Assembly: GCF_001642025.1 (NCBI RefSeq)
Contig: NZ_LWHO01000013.1
Coordinates: 1-64,000, forward strand
Direction of reading: 5' to 3'
Source: Cutibacterium namnetense
Lineage (GTDB): Bacteria; Actinomycetota; Actinomycetes; Propionibacteriales; Propionibacteriaceae
DNA length: 64,000 bases
Part shown: positions 36,960 to 44,829 of the stretch, in pieces
Layout of the letters: every line of letters starts with the position of its first letter
Numbering within the stretch: the stretch's first letter is position 1
Position numbers and translations under genes: made by a program
The notes under the pieces: generated by a model
Told to the model about the DNA's origin: nothing
The model's input: only the letters and a program-made list of their open reading frames with translations
Databases searched by the model: none

Positions 36960-37205
36960 TCATTTCTTGCCGTAGCGTCGGTTGAACTTCTCGACTCGTC
37001 CGGCGGTATCAACAATCTTGGTCTTGCCTGTGTAGAAGGGGTGGCTGGCCGAGGTGATGTCGACGTCGATGACTGGGTAAGTGTTGCCGTCTTCCCACCC
37101 GATCTCGGTGGAACTGGTAACCGTTGACCTCGTCAGAAAGGCCATGTCCGCCGAGATGTCCCTGAAGACCACCGGGTGGTAGTCGGGGTGAATGCCTTGC
37201 TTCAT
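36960..37205 (-). CDS. rpmE2: 50S ribosomal protein L31 type B (zinc-independent)
   Basis: The 81-residue L31 paralogue lacks the CxxC zinc ligands of the housekeeping form. Landmarks are [31 protein letters not shown] and [10 protein letters not shown]. Such Cys-free copies replace zinc-bound L31 when zinc is scarce. It is transcribed divergently from rpmB, with the Zur-like palindrome in the shared 97-base gap. Confidence 0.95.
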   Translation of the reverse strand: MKQGIHPDYHPVVFRDISADMAFLTRSTVTSSTEIGWEDGNTYPVIDVDITSASHPFYTGKTKIVDTAGRVEKFNRRYGKK

Positions 37206-37260
37206 CGGTTTCCTTCCAGCCTGTACGTACGACGAGTTCGGATCTCGTCGTCATCAGTAT

Positions 37261-37277
37261 ATGATAATGATTCTCAT
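37261..37277. promoter_or_regulatory. Zur-like operator between rpmE2 and rpmB
   Basis: ATGATAATGATTCTCAT is a 17-base palindrome with one mismatched pair, of the Fur/Zur TGAnAAT-x-ATTnTCA type. It lies midway between divergent genes encoding cysteine-free ribosomal proteins, a classical Zur regulon. Zur with zinc should repress both directions. Confidence 0.85.
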
Positions 37278-37302
37278 ACGCAACCTATCGCAGGAGATAC
37301 CC

Positions 37303-37539
37303 ATGCCACGACGCTGTCAGGTCCGCGGCACCAAGCCCGGATTCGGCAACAATGTCTCGCACTCCCAACGCCACACCAAGCGTCGCTGGAACCCGAACAT
37401 CCAAAAGAAGCGCTACTGGGTGCCCTCGTTGGGTAAAAAAGTCACCTTGACCCTGACCCCCAAAGCGATCAAGGAGATCGATCGCCGCGGCGTCGACACT
37501 GTCGTCGCCGAGATACTCGCTCGAGGAGAAAAAATCTGA
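37303..37539 (+). CDS. rpmB: 50S ribosomal protein L28 (zinc-independent paralogue)
   Basis: The 78-residue L28 has [20 protein letters not shown] and [13 protein letters not shown]. It keeps only one Cys and lacks paired zinc ligands. The ATG follows AGGAG by six bases. It is the first gene of a four-gene operon; its stop overlaps the rpmG start (TGATG). Confidence 0.95.
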   Translation: MPRRCQVRGTKPGFGNNVSHSQRHTKRRWNPNIQKKRYWVPSLGKKVTLTLTPKAIKEIDRRGVDTVVAEILARGEKI

Positions 37540-37709
37540 TGGCCAAAAAATCCTCACAACTGCGCCCCATCATCAAGCTGCGGTCGACGGCTGGAACCGG
37601 GTACACCTACGTCACCCGCAAAAACCGACGCAACACCCCCGACCGCCTCGTCCTCAAAAAGTTTGATCCAGTCGTGCGTCGTCACGTTGAGTTCAAGGAG
37701 ACCCGCTGA
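37539..37709 (+). CDS. rpmG: 50S ribosomal protein L33 (zinc-independent paralogue)
   Basis: The 56-residue protein [20 protein letters not shown]... continues with [17 protein letters not shown] and ends HVEFKETR, matching L33 without any cysteine. The start codon shares a base with the L28 stop, and the stop likewise overlaps rpsN. It is too short to appear in many ORF scans but is unambiguous. Confidence 0.95.
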   Translation: MAKKSSQLRPIIKLRSTAGTGYTYVTRKNRRNTPDRLVLKKFDPVVRRHVEFKETR

Positions 37710-38014
37710 TGGCCAAAAAGTCCAAGATCGCCGCCCAAAAGAAACGCGAGAAGCTGGTAGCCCAGTACGCCGAAAAGCGCGCCGAACTCAAAGCCATCGT
37801 GAAGTCCCCGACTGCCTCGTTAGACGAACGCATGGCAGCATCGCGTAAACTATCTGCTCTGCCGCGCGATTCATCCCCCGTGCGGTTGCGCAACCGTGAC
37901 CAAGTCGACGGACGCCCCCGCGGCTATGTTGGCAAGGCCGGCGTATCCCGTATCCGCTTCCGTGAGATGGCCCACCGCGGCGAACTCCCCGGAATCACGA
38001 AGTCAAGCTGGTGA
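37709..38014 (+). CDS. rpsN: 30S ribosomal protein S14 (long, zinc-independent paralogue)
   Basis: The 101-residue S14 has [39 protein letters not shown] and [19 protein letters not shown], with no CxxC zinc site. This is the long C-minus form. It overlaps rpmG by one base and is followed four bases later by rpmF. Confidence 0.95.
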   Translation: MAKKSKIAAQKKREKLVAQYAEKRAELKAIVKSPTASLDERMAASRKLSALPRDSSPVRLRNRDQVDGRPRGYVGKAGVSRIRFREMAHRGELPGITKSSW

Positions 38015-38018
38015 AACC

Positions 38019-38189
38019 ATGGCAGTACCGAAGCGAAAGAAGTCCCGTTCGACCACGCGTCATAGGCGGGCACAGTGGAAGACCACGCCAACACAGTTGG
38101 TTGAGATCCGCGTTGAGGGCAAGATCCTGCGGGTCCCGCGAAACCTGGTCAAGGCCTACCACTCTGGGCTGATCGACGTCGAAGGATGA
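38019..38189 (+). CDS. rpmF: 50S ribosomal protein L32 (zinc-independent paralogue)
   Basis: The 56-residue protein starts MAVPKRKKSRSTTRHRRAQW, the L32 signature, and lacks the usual C-terminal CxxC pairs. It is the last gene of the zinc-responsive operon and is closed by the hairpin at 38198-38231. Confidence 0.93.
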   Translation: MAVPKRKKSRSTTRHRRAQWKTTPTQLVEIRVEGKILRVPRNLVKAYHSGLIDVEG

Positions 38190-38197
38190 GCCCCCTA

Positions 38198-38231
38198 GAG
38201 CCTGAGCAGTCCAGCGTGGCTGCTCAGGCTC
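38198..38231 (+). terminator. Terminator of the zinc-independent ribosomal operon
   Basis: GAGCCTGAGCAG and CTGCTCAGGCTC form a perfect 12-base stem around a ten-base loop. Confidence 0.8.
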
Positions 38232-38267
38232 ATCGTCGAGACGCGTCGATCCCGTAGGGTTGCCGGT

Positions 38268-38633
38268 ATGAGCAAGCCCGAAGTGACCCTGCCCGATTGC
38301 GCCCCCGACAACCTCGTTATTGAGGACATCACCATCGGCGACGGCCCCGAAGCTTCTGCCGGCAACCTCGTCGAGGTGCACTACGTCGGAGTAGCTTTAA
38401 GCAATGGCCGTGAATTTGATTCCTCGTGGAATCGCGGCGAACCGCTAACCTTCCAACTAGGGGCTGGCCAGGTCATCCCTGGGTGGGACGAAGGCGTCCA
38501 AGGTATGAAGGTCGGTGGACGACGCAAGCTTGTCATCCCCCACCACCTCGCCTACGGTCCACAAGGAATTCCCGGCGTCATCGCTGGCGGTGAGACGCTG
38601 GTTTTCGTCTGTGACCTTGTCAACGTCATCTGA
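38268..38633 (+). CDS. FKBP-type peptidyl-prolyl cis-trans isomerase
   Basis: The 121-residue single-domain FKBP catalyses proline isomerisation during protein folding. Conserved parts are VEVHYVGVALSNGREFDSSW, FQLGAGQVIPGWDEGVQGMK, KLVIPHHLAYGPQGIPGVI and LVFVCDLVNV. No signal peptide is present, so it is cytosolic. No clear Shine-Dalgarno precedes the ATG, suggesting a short or leaderless message. A hairpin at 38651-38676 follows. Confidence 0.93.
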   Translation: MSKPEVTLPDCAPDNLVIEDITIGDGPEASAGNLVEVHYVGVALSNGREFDSSWNRGEPLTFQLGAGQVIPGWDEGVQGMKVGGRRKLVIPHHLAYGPQGIPGVIAGGETLVFVCDLVNVI

Positions 38634-38650
38634 CGTCCCGATCAACCAGT

Positions 38651-38676
38651 CGCCCGGGCCCGATAGGACCCGGGCG
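38651..38676 (+). terminator. Hairpin terminator after FKBP gene
   Basis: CGCCCGGG and CCCGGGCG form an eight-base GC stem with a ten-base loop, 17 bases past the stop. Confidence 0.6.
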
Positions 38677-38960
38677 CCGTCGACGACTTCCTCGCCGCCC
38701 GCAGTGCGGACGTCGTCTCACGGTCCTTCTCCTCATGCCGTGTTCTCATCTGGAGTTGTGCCAACGGCTGAGTCTGACCAGACTAAGCAGTCGGTCCGCA
38801 TGACATCTCCACCCGTAGTGATACGGTCGATGATGTCTCCCCGACGAGACAACCTCCGGCGATCACACCGACGCGATTCGCCCATGGCAATTGTGCGTGC
38901 GACCTCGTCAGGATCGTCACGCCACAACGACACCAAGAATGCATTTGGGGGAAGCAAACG
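38677..38960. other. Upstream region of the hut operon
   Basis: About 284 bases with no supported gene and no recognisable riboswitch. The promoter and any operator for histidine control should be here, but I could not assign boxes with confidence. GGGGGA before 38961 is the hutU ribosome binding site. Confidence 0.4.
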
Positions 38961-40967
38961 ATGTACGACAACAGCAGCACCACCGCAGCTATGACGATCA
39001 AACTCGACGCCGAATTCCCTCCTGACCCGGTTTTCGAATCCGGTATCCGACGAGCTCCATCACGTGGATTCCACCTCACCCCCGAACAGACCAAGACCGC
39101 GCTGCGCAATGCTCTGCGTTACCTGCCTCCCGAGTTGCACGAGAAAGCTGCGCCGGAATTCCTCGACGAATTGCGCACGTATGGCCGCATTTACGCTTAC
39201 CGGTGGCGTCCAGCCGGGCATATCAAGGGACGCCCAATCGACGAATACGAGGGTCGCTGCACCGAAGGCAAGGCCTTTCAGGTGCAGATTGACAATAATC
39301 TCGACTTCGACGTCGCCCTCTACCCCTACGAACTCGTCACCTATGGCGAAACCGGTAGCGTCTGCCAGAATTGGCTGCAGTATCGGCTCATCAAAAAATA
39401 TCTCTCCCAGCTCACCGAGGACACCACCTTGGTTGTCATGAGTGGTCACCCGCTGGGGCTTTTCCCGTCACGCCCAGAATCCCCGCGTGTCATCATCACG
39501 AACTCCCTCATGGTCGGCCATTTCGACAACCAGAAGGATTGGGAGATCTGTGAGGAGTTGGGGGTGGCCAATTATGGCCAGATGACCGCTGGCGGCTGGA
39601 TGTACATCGGCCCGCAGGGCATCGTCCACGGCACTTTCAACACCATTCTCAACGCCGGACGAATCCGGCTAGGGGTCCCCGCTGACGGGGATCTCTCCGG
39701 AGTGCTGTTCGTCTCGTCGGGTCTCGGTGGCATGTCCGGGGCCCAGCCCAAGGCCGCGGAGATCGCCCACGCCGTCGGGATCATCGCCGAAGTCGACATG
39801 TCACGCATCCAGACCCGGCTAGACCAGGGGTGGGTGGGTCACGTCTCTGATGACCTTGACGAGATCTTCGCGCTGGCCAAAAGACACATTGACGAGCGCA
39901 CCCCGATCTCCATCGCCTACCACGGCAACATCGTCGATCTGCTGCAGTACGCCGTAGACAACAACATCGACATCCCGCTGCTATCGGACCAGACCTCCTG
40001 CCATGCCGCGTATGACGGCGGTTACTGCCCGCAGGGGCTGACCTTCGAGCAGCGCACCGAGCTGTTGGCCCGCGACCGCGGCGAATACGCCCGCCGCGTC
40101 AACGAGTCCTTGCGCAAACACTATGAGCTCATCCGCACCCTCACCGACCGCGGCACCTATTTCTTCGACTATGGCAACGCCTTCATGGCCACCGTCTTTG
40201 AGTCCGGGGTAACCGAGATCGCCAAGGACGGAGACTCCCGCAACGGGTTCATCTGGCCGTCCTACGTTGAGGACATCATGGGTCCAGAACTGTTCGACTA
40301 CGGCTACGGGCCGTTCCGCTGGGTATGTCTGTCCGGTAAGCACGAGGACCTCATTGCCACCGACCATGCCGCAATGGACTGCATCGACCCGAATCGCCGC
40401 GGCCAGGATCGCGACAACTACATCTGGATCCGTGACGCTGAGGCCAACAACCTCGTCGTAGGCACCCAGGCACGCATCCTCTACCAGGATGCCCAAGGCA
40501 GGATGGACATCGCTTTGCGATTCAACGAGATGGTCCGCAACGGCGAGATCGGGCCAGTCATGCTGGGACGCGATCACCACGATGTCTCCGGGACTGACTC
40601 TCCGTTCCGCGAGACCGCCAACATCAAAGATGGCTCTAACGTCATGGCTGATATGGCCACCCAGTGCTTCGCCGGCAATGCCGCCCGCGGCATGAGCCTG
40701 GTGACCCTACATAACGGCGGCGGAACCGGCATTGGTAACGCCATCAACGGCGGGTTCGGGCTCGTCCTGGACGGCTCTGAGCGGGTCGATCGCGTCATCC
40801 GTAGTTCCCTGCTGTGGGATGTCATGTGCGGGGTAGCTCGACGCGGCTGGGCCCGCAACGCCCACTCCATCGAGACGGCCACCGAGTTCAACCGCGGACA
40901 TGATGGCGCCCAAATCACCCTGCCCTACCTAGTAGACGACGCCCTCATTGATGGATTGGTGAAGTGA
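38961..40967 (+). CDS. hutU: Urocanate hydratase, long form
   Basis: Converts urocanate to imidazolonepropionate with tightly bound NAD, step two of histidine degradation. At 668 residues it belongs to the long subfamily (most bacterial HutU are about 555). Signatures include SGHPLGLFPS, MTAGGWMYIGPQG, SSGLGGMSGAQPKAAEIA, DYGNAFMATVFESG and GGGTGIGNAINGG. It leads an operon hutU-M20 hydrolase-hutF-hutI whose genes overlap by one to four bases. Urocanate is abundant in skin, which fits a skin resident. Confidence 0.96.
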   Translation: MYDNSSTTAAMTIKLDAEFPPDPVFESGIRRAPSRGFHLTPEQTKTALRNALRYLPPELHEKAAPEFLDELRTYGRIYAYRWRPAGHIKGRPIDEYEGRCTEGKAFQVQIDNNLDFDVALYPYELVTYGETGSVCQNWLQYRLIKKYLSQLTEDTTLVVMSGHPLGLFPSRPESPRVIITNSLMVGHFDNQKDWEICEELGVANYGQMTAGGWMYIGPQGIVHGTFNTILNAGRIRLGVPADGDLSGVLFVSSGLGGMSGAQPKAAEIAHAVGIIAEVDMSRIQTRLDQGWVGHVSDDLDEIFALAKRHIDERTPISIAYHGNIVDLLQYAVDNNIDIPLLSDQTSCHAAYDGGYCPQGLTFEQRTELLARDRGEYARRVNESLRKHYELIRTLTDRGTYFFDYGNAFMATVFESGVTEIAKDGDSRNGFIWPSYVEDIMGPELFDYGYGPFRWVCLSGKHEDLIATDHAAMDCIDPNRRGQDRDNYIWIRDAEANNLVVGTQARILYQDAQGRMDIALRFNEMVRNGEIGPVMLGRDHHDVSGTDSPFRETANIKDGSNVMADMATQCFAGNAARGMSLVTLHNGGGTGIGNAINGGFGLVLDGSERVDRVIRSSLLWDVMCGVARRGWARNAHSIETATEFNRGHDGAQITLPYLVDDALIDGLVK

Positions 40968-42163
40968 TGACGACCTGGACTGCTGCCGGTCTGCTGGCTG
41001 AAATCGCCGCAATCGGACGCAACGAGGACGGCTCCTACTCGCGGTTCTGCCTGCGTCCCGAGGAGGTGACGCTGCGAGAATGGTTCGTCGCAAAAGCCAC
41101 CGAGTTGGGACTGACAATCGTCACGGACATGAACGCCAACATCTGGGCGTGGTGGGGAAGTCCGGGTCCCGACGCCGTCCTGACGGGCTCCCACCTGGAT
41201 TCCGTGCCCGGCGGTGGAGCCTACGACGGGCCACTCGGCGTCGTCTCGTCATTGGTGGCCGTGGCGAAGATGCACAAGGCCGGGTTCGTGCCAACGAAAC
41301 CTGTTGCTGTCGTCGCCATGGCCGACGAGGAAGGCGCCCGCTTCGGGATGCCCTGTCTAGGGTCGCGGCTGGCGTCGGGCAAGCTCAGCAAGGCTGAGGC
41401 CCACACGCTCGTCGCTCGGGATGGACAGTCCTTGCCGGACGCGTGGCGAGAGGCCGGTTTGGATCCCGATCTCATGGGGCCCGACGACGTTGTGCTTCAG
41501 GCATCCTGCTTCATTGAATTACACGTTGAGCAAGGGCGCGGCCTGGCAGATCTGGGGCACCCGGTAGCAGTTGCGACCGCGGTACGACCGCATGGACGTT
41601 GGCGTGCCGAGTTCACCGGTCAAGGAAACCACGCCGGAACCACTCTCATCCCCGACCGTCACGACCCCGTCGTCCCGGCGTCACAGACCGTGCTGGCAGC
41701 CCGAGAGGCGGCAGAGCGCGCGGGTTGCGTGGCGACGGTCGGGCGGATCAACGTCGAGCCCGGTGGCACCAATGTCATTGCCTCGGCCGCGACGATATGG
41801 CTGGACTGCCGAGCCGAGGAACCACAGACCGTCACCACAGTCGTCGAGGAAATCCAGCAGGCCTCAAAAACTGCCGCTGACAAGCAGGGATGCCAGGTTG
41901 TTTGGACCCGCGAGTCGTGGACCGATCGCACCGCGTTCGACCTACGAGCGCGGATGCTACAGATCCTCGGCGAAGACGTCCCACAGCTATCCACCGGGGC
42001 TGGCCATGACGCCGCAACGTTGGCGACAACGATACCTACCGGGATGCTCTTCGTCCGCAATCCCACCGGAGCTTCTCACTGCGTCGCCGAATCGGCGAGT
42101 GACGCTGACTGCGAGGCTGGGGTCGAGGCCCTCCAGACCGTGCTAGAGGAGCTGGTCAAATGA
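40967..42163 (+). CDS. M20-family amidohydrolase (allantoate amidohydrolase/carbamoylase-like) in hut operon
   Basis: The 398-residue dinuclear-metal amidase has ligands in TGSHLDSVPGGGAYDG, ADEEGARFG, FIELHVEQG and GAGHDAATL, plus GQGNHAGTT of the dimerisation domain. The family hydrolyses N-carbamoyl or ureido amino acids. It sits between hutU and hutF in an operon that lacks hutG, so it may remove the formyl group from N-formylglutamate made by HutF. That is inference from context. The ATG overlaps the hutU stop (TGATG); a GTG one codon earlier is possible. Confidence 0.88.
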   Translation: MTTWTAAGLLAEIAAIGRNEDGSYSRFCLRPEEVTLREWFVAKATELGLTIVTDMNANIWAWWGSPGPDAVLTGSHLDSVPGGGAYDGPLGVVSSLVAVAKMHKAGFVPTKPVAVVAMADEEGARFGMPCLGSRLASGKLSKAEAHTLVARDGQSLPDAWREAGLDPDLMGPDDVVLQASCFIELHVEQGRGLADLGHPVAVATAVRPHGRWRAEFTGQGNHAGTTLIPDRHDPVVPASQTVLAAREAAERAGCVATVGRINVEPGGTNVIASAATIWLDCRAEEPQTVTTVVEEIQQASKTAADKQGCQVVWTRESWTDRTAFDLRARMLQILGEDVPQLSTGAGHDAATLATTIPTGMLFVRNPTGASHCVAESASDADCEAGVEALQTVLEELVK

Positions 42164-43500
42164 GCACATGGTTCTTCCCGAACGCCCTGGTAGCAGGGCG
42201 GATTGCACACAACGTGCTTGTCCAAAGCCGAGACGGCGTCATCACCGCGGTGAACGTAGGGGCCGAACCCCATAGACACACCTTCGGCGGGGTAGCCGTT
42301 CCCGGATTTGCCAATACTCACTCCCACGTTTTCCACCGCGGGCTGCGCGGGGCCGGGGCGGGTGAAGATTTCTGGTCCTGGCGTACCGAAATGTATCGAC
42401 TAGCCAACCGTCTCGATCCGGACTCCTACTATCAACTGGCGCGAGCTACCTTTGCCGAGATGGTGGCGGCCGGATACACCAGCGTAGGTGAATTCCACTA
42501 CGTTCATCACCAGCCTGACGGGACGCCCTATCGCGATCATGCGATGGAATTAGCCCTTGTCAACGCCGCTATAGCGGCCGGAATTCGCATCACCGTCCTC
42601 GACACCTGCTACCTGCACGCCGGGCCCGGAGCACCCCTAGGCGCAGACCAGACCAGGTTCGGTGACGGTAGCGTCGAGGAGTGGCTGGAGCGTTGGCACG
42701 CGCTGCGCGATGCCCTGCCTGACTCCCCCTTGGTGACGATGGGAGCGGCCCTACATTCAGTGAGAGCCGTCAGCCCCGACGAAATGGCCACGGCTATGAG
42801 CGGGTTACCGGAACGTGTGCCCATTCACATCCACGTCTCCGAGCAGCTCCGCGAGAACATCGAATGTCTGGACGCACATGGCCTGACGCCGACCGCAGCG
42901 TTGGAACGCGCTGGGGTGCTCTCCGAGCGCACCACCGTCGTCCATGCCACCCATCTGACCGACGACGACATCGCCACGATCGCCGATTCCAACACCATCG
43001 TTTCACTGTGCCCGACGACCGAGGCCGATCTGGGTGACGGGATCGCACGGATCAAGGACCTGCAAGAGGCCGGGGTGCGCATGGCTATTGGGACTGACGA
43101 AGACGTCGTCACCGACCCCTTTGCCGAGTTGCGGATGCTGGAATCGACTGCTCGCCTGACGACCGGGACGCGCGGTGTCGTCGGTTGTGAGGCGCTGTGG
43201 AAAATTGGTACCCGAAACGGGGTTGAGAGCCTTCGCCCGGCAGCCGAGCCGCAGCCACGCCAAATTTCCACACCCGGGCCTGAATCCGCCGGATTGGCCG
43301 TCGGAGACCCCGCCGATATCGCCGTCATCGAGCCGTCGTCAGCACGCCTGGCCGGGGTGGACCCGATACGCTGGCCCCTGGTCGCAACAGCCAATGACGT
43401 TTCGGCCACTATCGTCGCTGGGGAATGGAACCGGCTTGACGCCACCGCCGCCGAGGACCTCCGCCACGTGTTGGACGAACTGAGAGGTCATGCCTCGTGA
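42160..43500 (+). CDS. hutF: Formimidoylglutamate deiminase
   Basis: The 446-residue amidohydrolase-superfamily protein removes ammonia from N-formimino-glutamate to give N-formyl-glutamate. The metal site begins ANTHSHVFHRGLRGAG. Other landmarks are SVGEFHYVHHQPDG, IHIHVSEQ, VVHATHL and the terminal metal Asp in IGTDEDV. The start overlaps the preceding stop (ATGA) and its stop overlaps hutI (GTGA). Its presence defines the five-step variant of histidine degradation that needs a formylglutamate deformylase. Confidence 0.94.
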   Translation: MSTWFFPNALVAGRIAHNVLVQSRDGVITAVNVGAEPHRHTFGGVAVPGFANTHSHVFHRGLRGAGAGEDFWSWRTEMYRLANRLDPDSYYQLARATFAEMVAAGYTSVGEFHYVHHQPDGTPYRDHAMELALVNAAIAAGIRITVLDTCYLHAGPGAPLGADQTRFGDGSVEEWLERWHALRDALPDSPLVTMGAALHSVRAVSPDEMATAMSGLPERVPIHIHVSEQLRENIECLDAHGLTPTAALERAGVLSERTTVVHATHLTDDDIATIADSNTIVSLCPTTEADLGDGIARIKDLQEAGVRMAIGTDEDVVTDPFAELRMLESTARLTTGTRGVVGCEALWKIGTRNGVESLRPAAEPQPRQISTPGPESAGLAVGDPADIAVIEPSSARLAGVDPIRWPLVATANDVSATIVAGEWNRLDATAAEDLRHVLDELRGHAS

Positions 43501-44687
43501 GCATCGTCATCAATAACATCGGCTTGCTCGTCACCAACGATCCATCCATCGGTACTGACGAGCTCGGACAAATCCGCAATGCAGCCATCGTGATCTGTGG
43601 GGACCAGATTGCTTGGGTAGGTCCCTCAGCAGAGGCGCCGCCGGCCGATCACCAGTCCGATATGGCCGGAGCCTGCGTTATCCCAGGCTTCGTCGACTCT
43701 CACAGCCACCCAGTCTTTGCCGGTGACCGCAGCGACGAGTTCGATGCGCGAATGAACGGGCAGAAATACCAGGCTGGCGGGATCTTACGTACTGTTCGGC
43801 GCACTCGGGAAGCCCCTATGGGATTCCTCGCCGCCGTTATGACCGGGATCCTCGACGAAATGGCACGCAGCGGAACGACGACCGTTGAAGCCAAAACGGG
43901 GTACGGACTCGACGTCGAGACGGAGGTCAAGCTGGCACGTGTGGCCAGCTCACACACCGACGAGGTCACCTTCCTGGGAGCCCACGTCGTCGCACCTGAG
44001 TGCCAGCCTGACGAATATGTCCGTCTGGTGTGTGGCGAGATGCTGCACGCCGTGCGCCCCTATGTGCGCTGGATTGATGTGTTCTGCGAGACCGGAGCCT
44101 TCGACCCCGACCAGACCCTGGAAATCCTGCGCGCCGGCAAGGAAGCCGGGCTGGGCCTTCGCCTCCATGCAGCGCAACTGGGCCGTTCTGAGGTCATCCC
44201 GCAGGCCTGCGAATTGGGCCTAGCCTCCATCGACCACTGCACCTTCTTGTCCGACGAAGACATTGACGCTCTCAAGGCCACTAATACCGTGGCTACTCTG
44301 CTTCCAGCCGCCGAATTCAGCACCAAACAGCCCTACCCTGACGCCCGTCGCCTCCTCGACGCTGGCGTGACGGTCGCGTTAGCTACCGACTGTAATCCCG
44401 GCACCGCGTTCACCTCATCGATGCCATTCTGCCTCGCCATCGCGGTACGCGAGATGGGTATGACGCCAGAACAAGCCCTGTGGTCAGCGACGGCAGGCGG
44501 TGCGACGGCCCTTCACCGCGATGACGTGGGCGTGGTGAAACCTGGCGCCCGCGCCGATCTGGTGAGCCTGGCCGCCCCGTCGTGGCTGCACCTCATGTAT
44601 CGCCCAGGTGTGCCCCTCATCGACCGAGTCTGCAAGGCGGGACGGTTCCTTCAACTGAGCCAACCGAGACTACGACTCAACGGTTGA
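43497..44687 (+). CDS. hutI: Imidazolonepropionase
   Basis: Opens the imidazolone ring to N-formimino-glutamate. The 396-residue amidohydrolase has the metal motif DSHSHPVFAGDR, the KTGYGLD segment, LRLHAAQL, IDHCTFLS and ATDCNPGTAFTSSM. The GTG start overlaps the hutF stop. A 142-base gap separates it from hutH. Confidence 0.96.
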   Translation: MSIVINNIGLLVTNDPSIGTDELGQIRNAAIVICGDQIAWVGPSAEAPPADHQSDMAGACVIPGFVDSHSHPVFAGDRSDEFDARMNGQKYQAGGILRTVRRTREAPMGFLAAVMTGILDEMARSGTTTVEAKTGYGLDVETEVKLARVASSHTDEVTFLGAHVVAPECQPDEYVRLVCGEMLHAVRPYVRWIDVFCETGAFDPDQTLEILRAGKEAGLGLRLHAAQLGRSEVIPQACELGLASIDHCTFLSDEDIDALKATNTVATLLPAAEFSTKQPYPDARRLLDAGVTVALATDCNPGTAFTSSMPFCLAIAVREMGMTPEQALWSATAGGATALHRDDVGVVKPGARADLVSLAAPSWLHLMYRPGVPLIDRVCKAGRFLQLSQPRLRLNG

Positions 44688-44829
44688 CACCAAAATCGCC
44701 GCTCGCCCTCGGCCCTGCGCCGTTCGGCAGCGGATCGGCCACGTTGGTGATTGCATCGGAGACGACGTGCCCTGAACATCACAGACACAAACACCACGGC
44801 AACTTAGTCTCACCCAAGAAAGGACGACC

